Positions 10,867-21,113 of a DNA stretch of 64,000 bases are shown here, piece by piece. Each line of letters opens with the position of its first letter. Position 1 is the stretch's first letter. Below the pieces are notes generated by a model. That model made no database searches. It saw only the letters and a list, made by a program, of their open reading frames with translations, and was not told where the DNA came from. Position numbers and translations under genes: made by a program. Origin of the DNA: Rosa chinensis (lineage: Eukaryota > Streptophyta > Magnoliopsida > Rosales > Rosaceae); NCBI RefSeq assembly GCF_002994745.2, contig NC_037091.1, forward strand, positions 5,790,001 through 5,854,000, written 5' to 3'.

Positions 10867-12299
10867 CAACGATCATTGATCTAGTCGTGTAGTATAGTTA
10901 CAGTATATTGTTAAGATCCATACCTGAACACAAAAATTCTTAACAGTGGTTTCAGACTGGCTGATAATGAGTTTGATTTCATGGCAGATGTATTATTAAC
11001 CGATATGTTTTAATTTCAACGTGCCTTAAGAGTTTTTTTTTTTCTCTTTGTTTAAGAATTGCTCATCTATTATTCGTTCTCTATGATGATAGTCTATCAT
11101 TGAAAATTTGTAATGGATGAAAGCATATCAGAATTGAAAGTCGGACCACTATGCTTTGTTTAGAATGTAAGTGCACAACGCAAGTGACCACGAGGAAAAT
11201 GACTGACCAGTAAAGATTGGCCGGAATCAGTGACATCGATAATGACATCAAAAGTAGATCCAGCTGACTGCTTTCGTTTTCGTTAGTTTCATGGTTCCTT
11301 TTTCTGATTTATTTGGAAGGTTTTAATTTTAGTCCCTCTTTCTCTGTATTTTTGTTTTCCTTTTCTTAATTTAAGAGGATATGAACAATCTCTTCCTCAC
11401 CTAAAAAAAAAAAGTAGATCTGGACTGCTGGAGTTGCTACTGAGGAGAATAAGTTATAACCATGTGGAAAGATCGATCAGATAGATTGAAACACCAAATC
11501 TTTTATATTCAACGGTGAGCATGCTGAAAATGTTAACCAATGTAAATATATATTAAGTTACACATCGTAACATTTCAACAAAATATAGGTAAAGTAAAAT
11601 GATTCAGAAAAATTCAAAAGTACATCAATACTCCAAGTAAACTAATTTGACATTGAGATAAATTAACTTCATACATTAATAAACTAATTTAGCTTGATCT
11701 TGAACTAATTTATGTTTATACTAAATAAGTCTACCTCTTTATATAACTAATCTATCTGATGTTTCAATACATCAACATACTACAAATAAACCAAAAGCTA
11801 AATCCCGTGTAAAGTACCCTTCATTTGAATTTTCAATACACGAAGTTAGAGCACAGTTCGAGTTTCGATACATCGATAATGATGTACTAGCTAGCATGCC
11901 CTGGACAACAACAACTATTGCCCTATTCTTGAAAGAAGAGATCAACTAATGCATGAAAACAATGAGAGAGAAAAAAATCTTGGGATTTGGAAGGGATTCA
12001 ATTTTTTCTTCTTTTTAAAAGAAAATAGAAAATCTCGTGCACGCCAAACATAATAAAGAATTAATTAATTTTTTTTTTCCCAATGTCTCAAATTAGTGAT
12101 CAAAACAAACATATAGTTCCTTTAAAAAAAAAAAAAAAACAAAAATATAGTTAACGTAGTTAAAAAACAAAAATATGCCTACAATTTCATTGAAAGTGTA
12201 GTTAACGTAGTTAAAAAACTATATATCTTGAACAACCTGTGAACATTAGCAGCCTTGAACATACGACAAGGTATGATTCCAAGTTTCCAATACTACATT
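10867..12299. other. Gene-free AT-rich interval with a retroposon tail
   Basis: No supported gene. At 11380-11413 the sequence ATGAACAATCTCTTCCTCAC ends in an A run (11403-11413), matching the tail seen at 2980-3009 and so probably the same LINE family's 3' end. The rest is low-complexity A/T sequence. Confidence 0.45.
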
Positions 12300-12655
12300 A
12301 GGGGGAAGGAGGGAGAAAATTCTTAGTGAGACTAATGTGTCACGTGACACGGTGCGCTTAAAAATGACAATTCTTTATTTAAAATTTTATATCTAAATTA
12401 CCTTGATAAGTATCCAATAAAGATTGTTTTCCACGCACTCTTTTATTAACCTATCACACTACATATGTGGCAAGGTGGGGGGAAATGGGAGGGGGAATCT
12501 TTGGCGAAACTGATATGTCACTTGACACAATACGCTCACAAATAACAATTCTTCATTTAAAATTTTATATCTAAATTAGCTATGGAGGTAATCCAGTAAA
12601 AATTGTCTCTCACACACTCCTTTCTTAACCTATCGCACCACATATGTGGGTGACC
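12300..12655. repeat. Tandem duplication, unit about 178 bp
   Basis: Two head-to-tail copies (about 12300-12478 and 12479-12655). Both run GGGGGAA..GGGAG..., ATGTCACNTGACAC, TTTAAAATTTTATATCTAAATTA, AACCTATC.CAC.ACATATGTGG. The copies are diverged at perhaps 15-20% of sites, so the duplication is old. Nothing coding is seen. Confidence 0.85.
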
Positions 12656-13851
12656 ATCAGGGGGCAATGCATTATTAGAACATCTACCCCACATCCCAGT
12701 AATACAAATTTGATGGATTAGTTATGATAATTTTACAATTAAAATAATTCGAACCTGAATTTGTGATAAGATTCAATGATTCATGTAGGGGATCCCACGC
12801 ATGTCCATTTCTTCCACTTGTTATACTTATATACATAATTTTTAATATGATAATGCAAGTAACAAAAGAATGTCAGACCAGAAATATATAACTAACAAAG
12901 GCCTCCATATATGGTGATTCTCGATCAAAACTATAATATGCTCTAATTATCTCTTTATAACTCAAGCCAGGCCTTCTAATGATAATGTGAATCCTTTTCT
13001 TCAATGGTTGGCTATATACTTATACTGCACGGTGGTTGTTAGGTGTTCTCAGCTAGGGGTCTCTTCTCCATTTATGGCGGAGCCTTTTTCTACTAGTTTT
13101 TATTTTTGTCTCTGTTTATTGATTGTGTTCCATTTGCTCAGCTTCTTAAGCTGTATTATGTTTAATTATTATTATTAATTAATTTAATTTTAAGAAGAAA
13201 ACGAAAAGAATAATGTAGAATTATATATGCTCGGGATACAGATGCTTCTTAACAAAGTATATCTCACGGTTTAGTGTTTAGAATTAATGTATTCATAAAC
13301 TGTGGTCCGTTGATGATCTAGAATAACATATCATAAAAATCACGACTTCAAATTGATATCAAGGCATCATGAGATGGATAGGATTAAAAAAAAAAGAAAA
13401 ATTAGAATTGACATATATATAGCTAACTCTTTTTGTCATTATATTGATTATTTCAAAGGTTACGTAAATAACTAATTATACTCTCAAAGATTAAATCTTT
13501 AGGCAACCCCTTTCCTTGGATGGTGCGGTTGCCCCACCTCATAGGATTTTTGGAACGTTTGAGCCTTCGAGGCTTCTATCATACATAAATTTCTCCCCAA
13601 TGAAAGTCCACCAAATTATCAGCGGATATAGTTAGAACCAATCAAAACTTGGATAGGGCTAGGCAATGAGGTCCCACTCCTTTTTATCATATATACTCAC
13701 ATACCCCTATAAATACATCTAATTGGGCCTACCCTTCCACCCAAGTTTTTCTCCCAAAACCCCCCCACACTATCTGACCTTGCAAAAGTAACCAAAATAG
13801 ATTAAGATATTTCTCATTTGTGTTTTGTTTTTTAGGGTTTATGTTTGATAT
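12656..13851. other. Gene-free interval; possible LINE 3' end at 12990-13200
   Basis: The 12990-13185 stretch (TTGTCTCTGTTTATTGATTG ... then ATTATTATTATTAATT) resembles the 3' UTR and tail of a plant LINE on the plus strand, but lacks a domain to prove it. The remainder is AT-rich with no gene. Confidence 0.35.
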
Positions 13852-13867
13852 GAGGTTATTTACAATA

Positions 13868-15025
13868 TTTTTATTTTTTATTTTCATTAAAGCATTAAAG
13901 ATAGGAGAAGTTAGTCCAATGATAAATAAGGGGGTCTATTAACTAGACTCGAAAGCAAACCCATCTTAGGGTTTGAGCATAACGGCAGCAGGCTTTCTTT
14001 GGTGGCCGGCTGATCTAACACCGGCGACATTCCTCGTCAGGGCGAGGTTTGCGTAGGGAGGAGCACTCGAGTCAAGGATAGATCGGGGAGGAGTCAAGGA
14101 TTGCATTGATCGGTTTGGGTCGGCGAGTCCAGATTTCTCCTCTGAATTTTTCTGGGCTACTGCAGCTTGTTGTCGGCGACGAAATTCCGGGCTGCTTCCC
14201 GGTTCACTGCGGAGCGTTTTGTTTGGTGGTTGGGTCGTCTGTGTTTGGCGATTGGAGTTGGCGTCGGCGGGAAAGACTCTGATCGACTCTGGGTCGTGCA
14301 AGTTGGGACAGATCGGTTTTGGTATGATCTATCGAACGTGCTGCGTTGGTGGTCTGGTTAGCTTGGATACAGAGGGGAGGCGATCTAAGGCCTTCTGGAG
14401 TAACCGACCACCAGAACTTGCAACGGAGGTGCTGTTGCTCAGAGCAAGTTCCTGAGCTTGGAGTTGGGCCTGGGGCTCTGGGCCGGATTCTGAGTTTGGA
14501 CTAGCTGGGCTTAGTTCATGGGCTCTCAAGGAGGGTGCTTTGCCACCCTCACTTGTTACTTAATAGATTGGGCAGGCCCGACCCAAGAGTTTTAGACCTA
14601 CTTGGGCTTGTTTGGGGCTAGTTATGGTCTTCAAGTGGCAGTCTATTCGGATCATGACTTCTTCAAGAGTTGGTAATTATTTCGAATATGATTGGTGAAT
14701 TTTAAGCGGCTTATGAATAAGGAGGTGCTCCTATTTGTTGGCTAGGAAGTGACTTTCTGTTGGTACCACAATTGCGTGATTGGCTAATGGGAGGCTCGTG
14801 AATGATTTTGCCCTAAAAGACATGGAGTTTCTTTGTTTATAAGTTCGCTAATTATAGCGAGCTTATCATTGACTTGTAATGAGTTTGGTTCGCTTAGATT
14901 AGGGTTCCCGGATTTTCTTGCCGGCTATCTTTTTGTAAGTGCAGGTAGACTCTAGTCATTGGCAGTCTGCCGGATATTGATTCTAATTATATCAATTTCT
15001 ATTCAAAAAAAAGAAGAAAAAAAGA
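13868..15025 (+). mobile_element. Probable 5'-truncated non-LTR retroposon, plus strand
   Basis: A GC-rich block (13960-14600) is followed by a T/G-rich 3' region and an A-rich tail (15005-15023). A 16-bp direct repeat with one mismatch, GAGGTTATTTAYAATA, stands at 13852-13867 and just after the tail at 15026-15041. That layout is typical of L1-type insertion. No RT or ORF1 domain is visible, and the T-rich first 40 bases are unusual, so the left border is less certain than the right. Confidence 0.5.
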
Positions 15026-15347
15026 GAGGTTATTTATAATACCTAATTGTTAGGTAGATACCTATATTATAGGTATCTAAATATGTATGCATATCTGATT
15101 TAGTGTAGGTTAATTCCTCTTCAATAGGTATTTGTGATTTGTATTTTTTTTCTTTTAGAATGCTAATGAACATGAGTTTCAACATAACGGTTTTTTTTTC
15201 CTCAATAGATTCTACAAGTTCATGAATCCCCCACCTAGTAGTGAGAGAATATCTAACCACGTCGACAAAGCAAATATATACCTCACATCATAAAGGAAGA
15301 AATAATAGGCAATTTAGTTGTTTTAAAAAAGGGAAAAATCAAGGATC

Positions 15348-15582
15348 TGTTCAAGTAAATCCAGAATATGTGTCTGGCCCAAACTCAAGATTACTTGCTC
15401 TAGTTGAAATAAGGTTTATATTAGAGATATTCTCGGAGAATCTTAGGAGATATCCAATCAATGTACGATTATGTTTCCATGTACAACTCTATCTCTATGC
15501 TTGTAATCCTCTATATAAAGAGACCCCTATTATCAATGAAAGTACGACTCAATTCTCTCCCAATTTCAGTTTTCCTTAAACA
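15348..15582 (+). repeat. Copia 5' LTR
   Basis: Starts TGTTCAAGTA, ends CCTTAAACA. TATATAAAGAG at about 15512-15522 is a plausible promoter TATA. Followed directly by CGTTATCAGCACGAAGCC, where the primer-binding site is expected. Confidence 0.93.
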
Positions 15583-15600
15583 CGTTATCAGCACGAAGCC
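15583..15600 (+). other. Candidate primer-binding site of the copia element
   Basis: CGTTATCAGCACGAAGCC abuts the 5' LTR. The position is right, but it does not match the usual initiator-Met tRNA motif (TGGTATCAGAGC) well; ATCAG is shared. The tRNA used cannot be named from sequence alone. Confidence 0.5.
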
Positions 15601-16797
15601 CTAACCCTGAAACTCTAAAATTGTAGCCTTTAGACATTAAAGCTCACCTTGAAGTTCTCAATCCCAGGAGCCCAGAACCGCCGACGGCGTCACCAGAACC
15701 GACCGGAAAAGTACTGAACCGGCCACCAGAAGATAAAAACAATCCCTGCTCGGTTCGCATCCTCCCACGCCGCCTTCTACCTTCAAACTTGGTCACTATC
15801 TATGCCTTGATTCCAGGACCCAGGAATAGGAATCGTAATTTCCATAACCAGTCAGACAATCACCGGACCGGCCAGTCAAAGTTGCGGCAACATCATGTCG
15901 GACCGGCCAGCCTAGTTGCTACATTTGCCCAGTTCGCTGCCTTGCCCACTTCCAGCCTAGCCCAATCATCGGCCATTCCAGCCCCTTAGTGCACCCAGCT
16001 CGCTTGCAACCTCCGGCACCGACGCAGCAGCTCCGCCTCTAACCAGAAAACCAAAAAGAGAAGAAGACGTCTTCAGTCAAGAGGAAGGGAAGAAAGATAA
16101 GGGGCAGCCCACCAAGTGACGGGGCCCAATGCCAGAAAAAGAGAAAGCCTGTGGTCCACTGCCGAAGAAGAAGAGAAGAGAAGAAAGAATAAAAAAAGGC
16201 AATGGGGCCCAGAAGAAGAAAAGATAGAAAAAAAAAAAAGGAGTCAAGCCCACGTGCGGCAGAAGGAGAAGAAAAAGAAAAGAAAAGAAAAGAGGAGGCC
16301 CTGGCCCACGTGGAGGAGAAGAAAAAAAAAGATCAAAGAAATATCAAAGTCAAAGAGAAAAAAAAAAAAGGTAATTTTTATTAAACGTTTCTGCTTTCTT
16401 TACTTTTAAATTCTTCATTTTTTTTTCTCGGGGACTTGCAAACTCCCTTCTTCTACCCCCCCCCTTTCTTTATCATAGGGGAGACCAAATTAAGCCGAAC
16501 TGTGGGGGTTCGTGCTCACTCCAAGCTTAGAGCTTGTTGAGATCTCCAAACTTAGAACTTGTTGAGACTCCAAACTAGAGCTTGTTGAGACTCTTAGAGT
16601 TTGTAGAGAATTTATGATCGACTACTTACGTCATTGTTTCGATCTAATCTAATATCTTTTGGAATCAAATTTCTTGGAAGCAACTACGCTGGGAAATTCC
16701 TAATTTCTTGGAAGCGATTACGCTCAGAAATTTTATATGTTTTCGTCGTACCCTATTTCGCTCCGAAACTAACCCTAATTTCTTATTCTCTTTCAGG
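15601..16797 (+). other. Copia leader with purine-rich tract
   Basis: Untranslated leader of the retrotransposon. The 16140-16370 part is almost pure A/G (GAAGAAGAAGAG...), which opens long Lys/Arg/Glu frames that are not genes. Confidence 0.7.
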
Positions 16798-17075
16798 ATG
16801 AGTAACCTGAAGAAATTGGACTCCATTGGGAACAACTGGCTCTGGATATCATAGGTGGGTTTGTGATGTCCGCCAGCATCTTAAGGCCGATGGAATCCTG
16901 GATATGATTCTCGAGTCTAGCCAGGATGTGCTAACTGTTGAGCAAGCTCAAGCTTTAGAAGCAAATAGAGTAGCCTTAGAGGTATCATCCTAATGACTTG
17001 TCATATGGATGATTCGCTCTAGTACGAGTGTATGAATGAAGAAGACCCTAGAAGGTTGTGGGTCTCACTCGAAGA

Positions 17076-18344
17076 CAAGGTTCTAAAAAACGCTAGGCGC
17101 TAGTCGAGCGGAAGGCCGGGGACTAGCTCTTAGGGGCCTAGGCGGGGACTAGGCGGTTTTTTTATTTTATTTTATTTTATTTTTATAAAATATAATTATA
17201 TAAATAAAAATATAAAATGTATTATAATGTTTGAAAATAGTAAACTCCCATCCAATATCACCAGAAGGTAAGTTCTTTTAGCACTTAAGATAGTGTAGTT
17301 TTCCCCTAAACAACTAATGGCATTTGTACACATCTTACTTGACTGTTTTAGCATGTTCAGAGATTGTAAGTTCCCCATGCACATTACAGAACCATACTAA
17401 TGCACACGTTTGAACTCCGAAAATTGGAACCAAAGAATAGTAATTATCTAATACAACAACAAAACAAAACCCATTAAAGCTAGAACATTGCAGCTAAGGT
17501 ACAAACAACAGGTGAACAGAGCAGTATGGCATTCAAAAAATTCAAGCCCAGTAAACAAAATTTACCTTTCCACAAAACCCATTACTCCAAATCATAGCAC
17601 CAACATTATAAAATCACTATTCACAATCAACATATACAAGAAATTGCTTAATGGGGTGGGAATTGACCAGACCAAACAGATGAGAAATGGCTTCAAATCC
17701 ATTGCCAGACTTCAAATCCACAGAGAAAGGCATCGCACTAGGAAATGCATTGAGCAAAGCTTAGGGAGGAGGACTTGAGTGGTGGGTAAATGCCAAATCA
17801 CAAGGAGTGGTTTCTTGAATATCTGAAAAGCCTTACAGTACATGCTGGCCCAAATAGCCTGTGCCTCCAACTATCAAAACTCTCTTCCTACTCATCCTAT
17901 TTACTTTGCTTGTGGAAATTAAGACTGAAAATTGAATACCCAGAATCAGAAATTAAGAGGAAGCTATAAATCGATTGAAGAGTGAAGACCCAGAAGCATA
18001 AATTAAGAGAAACAGAAACCCAGACTCACCGCGCACCGTCAGTCCATCACGGCGTCACTGTCGAAGAAAGAAAAGGTGTCGTGAGGCCGTGCCAGAGAGA
18101 GACATAGAGAGAGAGAGAGAGAGAGGCGAGCTTTAGTTTTAGGTCAGATCGCGTTTTAGCCTCTTAGGACGAGTTTTTTTTTAAAAAAGGGACGGAACGC
18201 CCAGCGCCCAGTCATGGCCGCCTAGCCCGCCTAGAAACTGCCCAACCCGCCTAGTCAGCCGATTTTCAGCCTCACGCCTAGCTTGATCGACTAGGCCATA
18301 ATCGGAACGGCTCACCTCCGCCTAGGCCGATTTTTAGAACCCTG
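17076..18344 (-). mobile_element. Non-autonomous hAT-type element carrying a captured gene exon
   Basis: Ends are CAAGGTTCTAAAAA... and ...TTTTTAGAACCCTG, inverted and near-identical (CARGGTTCTAAAAA). Both ends continue into repeats of the type CTAGGCGG/CCGCCTAGGC. A perfect 8-bp duplication CTCGAAGA flanks it (17068-17075, 18345-18352). The 8-bp TSD and CA...TG ends point to the hAT superfamily. The 1269 bp contain no transposase. Instead 17673-17895 holds an exon of a host gene with its leader upstream (17896-18060), so it is a gene-capturing element. A short (GA)n lies at 18098-18125. Confidence 0.88.
17673..17895 (-). pseudogene. Captured exon 1 of a Rossmann-fold NAD(P)-binding protein gene
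   Basis: Minus strand from ATG at 17895-17893. It starts MSRKRVLIVGGTGYLGQHVL, with the dinucleotide-binding GGTGYLG motif (GxxGxxG). Further on are CDLAFTHHSSPPP and FSVDLKSGNGFEAISHLFG. This matches in style the plant extended-SDR family related to methionine adenosyltransferase subunit beta / dTDP-4-keto-rhamnose reductases (for example Arabidopsis At4g00560, recalled from memory). The single frame of 223 bp is kept but has two stops (codon 21 TAA and a TAA after SSPPP). It ends at TTTG|GTCTGG, a believable exon-intron border, and more apparent intron follows. So genomic DNA, not cDNA, was captured. Confidence 0.75.
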
Positions 18345-21113
18345 CTCGAAGAAAGATTTACCAACGTCCCTAACTCCCTGCTTCCTGACCTAGAAGTGAG
18401 ATGGCAGAGCCTCCGCTTCTATGATTTCAAGTCAGTTGTTGACTACAACTTAGAAGCACTTCGCATTAAATCCTTAATAGAATTCTGTGGTAAAGAGATC
18501 ACAGATGCGATGTTGATTGAGAAGACTCTCTCTACCTTCCCCGTTTCTGCATTGATGGTTGCTAAGAACTATTGAATTGATGTTACTACAGGACGAATCA
18601 CAAGGTTTCATGAGCTCATTGGAGCTATGAATGTCACTGAAAAGCATGACAACATCCTTGTGAAGAACTATAATTCGAGATCCGTGGGAACGGAGCATAT
18701 TCCGGAATCCAATTATAGTCTCGCCCCAAAGAAAGGGCGCCAAGAGCAAAACCCTAATCTTAGGGAAACATTTGGACGTTCTGGTCCATATAATCGCTCT
18801 ACTTGGGAAGATAACCGCCAAAATAGGCGAACACGAAACCGAAAAGGTCAATGTGGAAAGAGAGAAGGAGGCAATGCCTCTGGCCATGTTGGTGGCGCCA
18901 CCAATACTAAGAGCCATCTAAATGACGCTTTCAAAGCACCTTAATCAATGGAGTTTGAGCAAAGAGATGTGTGTTCTCGATGTGGAGTGTCTGATCATTG
19001 GGCTCACATTTGTAGAGCTCGTGAAGAACTAGTCACCGCCTACAAAGCATATTATGAAGCAAGAGAAGCTTACTATATGGAACAAAAAGATCAAGAAGAT
19101 GATCTAGAGTGAAGGGTTGAAGACTACAATCTGACTGGGATCAATAGATCGCCAATTCTGTTTAAGTCTTTATTTTTCTAAGAGATGTAATAGACAATTG
19201 CCATATATTTTTGTAGTAAATGTCAATGGTTTAGTTTTTCTTCAAAGTAGGCTCACCCAAAGTAAGTGTGACGTCTAGGAATGTTCTGAGATTAGTGGTA
19301 CTTAAGCGAGTCTTGCTCCACCGACATCTCTCTACTCACCTGGTCACATTTATTTTGGAATTACCGAAAGAAGTTAGATGACTACCATTGTTTTGCATTT
19401 GCCAACATTTTGGATTAGATTTTCTTTGGTCAAAGAGACAATGATGTAACTTCGTTGGCTTATGAATAAAATTTCGAGCTCTTCTCATGATGACTCAATT
19501 TTGATTCTGAGCATATTACTTTTGTGACTACGATGGCTGGGTCATCAATATTAATTCAAGGACATGGAATAACTCAAGTTCCACCTGCCAAATTGTACCT
19601 TGATTACTGTCGCAAAAAACTCTCTATGCTCCTAGGGCAAATCGCACCTATGAATTGCCAACGGATTCCATGCGAAAACGCATGTAGAGAATGGAAATGA
19701 GTTCCTTTGCAATACCTCTAATGATTGCGAACAAAGGGGCATATTAGAGAAGTTTATGTGTCTCTCTAGTGGACTTTATATCACTATTCGAGCTATTAAA
19801 TCCAATGAAGTTATTAGAGAAGATCTCTTGGATTTAGACACATTGGCTTGGTCATGACAGGATAGGTCATCCTAGTCATGATATGATGATCCGTCTACTA
19901 AAGACTTCACATGAACATCTTTTCTTTCGAGCGAAACGAAGCATGAATCAAAAGTTGATCTCTGGACTAAGTGTGACCGACGCTGCTGCCTAGGGCACCG
20001 CCTCCGTCCACCACCAGCCTAGGGTTGGCATAGTCCCTATCCATGACACCATGGATAGCATCCATCATGGTGATGGCGCCCCAAGTGATGTTGCAATCAC
20101 CAACTTGCTTCAAATAGCGTTTCAGACACTCAGGTCTAACAAAAAATTCTCATTGGTTGCTTCTAAAGCCTCTCGCTAGTTTTACAAAGATCGTCCTATG
20201 CAAAGGATATAAAAATACTCATTCTATTCTTACATAGAATCCGTAGGGATTCTGTGGACTATTTCAACCAACTTGCGGACGTTTAAATATTTCATGATGT
20301 TGGTTGACATGCAAACACGCTGGTCACGTGTTGTGCCATTGTTCACCTGTAACAGCTGCTTATTCTACGCTCCTAGCACATACCATATAACAACGGGCTC
20401 ACTTCCTGGATCATCTTATTCCGTCAATTGGACTTGACGATGCTAGAGAGTTTACATCGAAGACTTTCGATGGTTATTGCATTGGGACTAATGTTGGACA
20501 TTATATTCCCATGAACACACCCAAATGGTCTCGCGGAAACAACTACGATGGTAGATCGGATATTGGTAATGCGCACCAATTTCCTTATATCTGCTTAGGG
20601 TGATGCAATATCGCATGCAGCTATGCTAATTCGTCTACGACCTACCGCCACTCAATCTACCTTGATGTTTCAGCTAGTGACTGGGTACAAGTATCGTACT
20701 TATGCACATTTGAGTGAGCCATTTATGTGCCAAATGCATAGCCACAGCGCTCTATGATGGGTCTTTACAGAAGAATGGGCAACTACGTTGGATTTGAGAC
20801 TCCAACAATTGTCCGCCACTTAATACCCTTGCAAGGCGATCTCCTTACCGCTAGATTTGCGGATTGTCACTTTGATGAGACAGTCTTCCCGTCGTTAGGG
20901 GGAGATAAGAACACGGAGGTTCAGCAGGAACGACAGGAATTGTCGTGGCCTGTCCCCACTATGTCTCATCTCGATCCTCGTTAAAGTGACGAGATCACAC
21001 AAATATGCTGCAAACAAGCCTGCAAGGAATGACGTCCCTACGAGAGGACGTAGCAACCCTACACGGAGATAGGCATGGCGCCAACGCCAAAGAGAGTAGC
21101 ACTCTGGCGTTAT

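Larger units (their letters stand above)
16798..19112 (+). pseudogene. Copia gag, split by a hAT element
   Basis: Nucleocapsid/capsid polyprotein of the retrotransposon. Parts lie at 16798-17075 and 18345-19112. The phase breaks soon after the ATG (frameshift, then stop at about 16852). The later part includes PDLEVRWQSLRFYDF and, at 18972-19013, a CCHC zinc knuckle CSRCGVSDHWAHIC (CX2CX4HX4C). The reading frame on the two sides of the hAT insertion is continuous once the element and one copy of its 8-bp duplication are ignored. Dead copy. Confidence 0.85.

Noticed and set aside
16116..16409. Lys/Arg/Glu-rich ORFs
   Set aside because: They arise from the A/G-only leader of the copia element; no domain and no start context.
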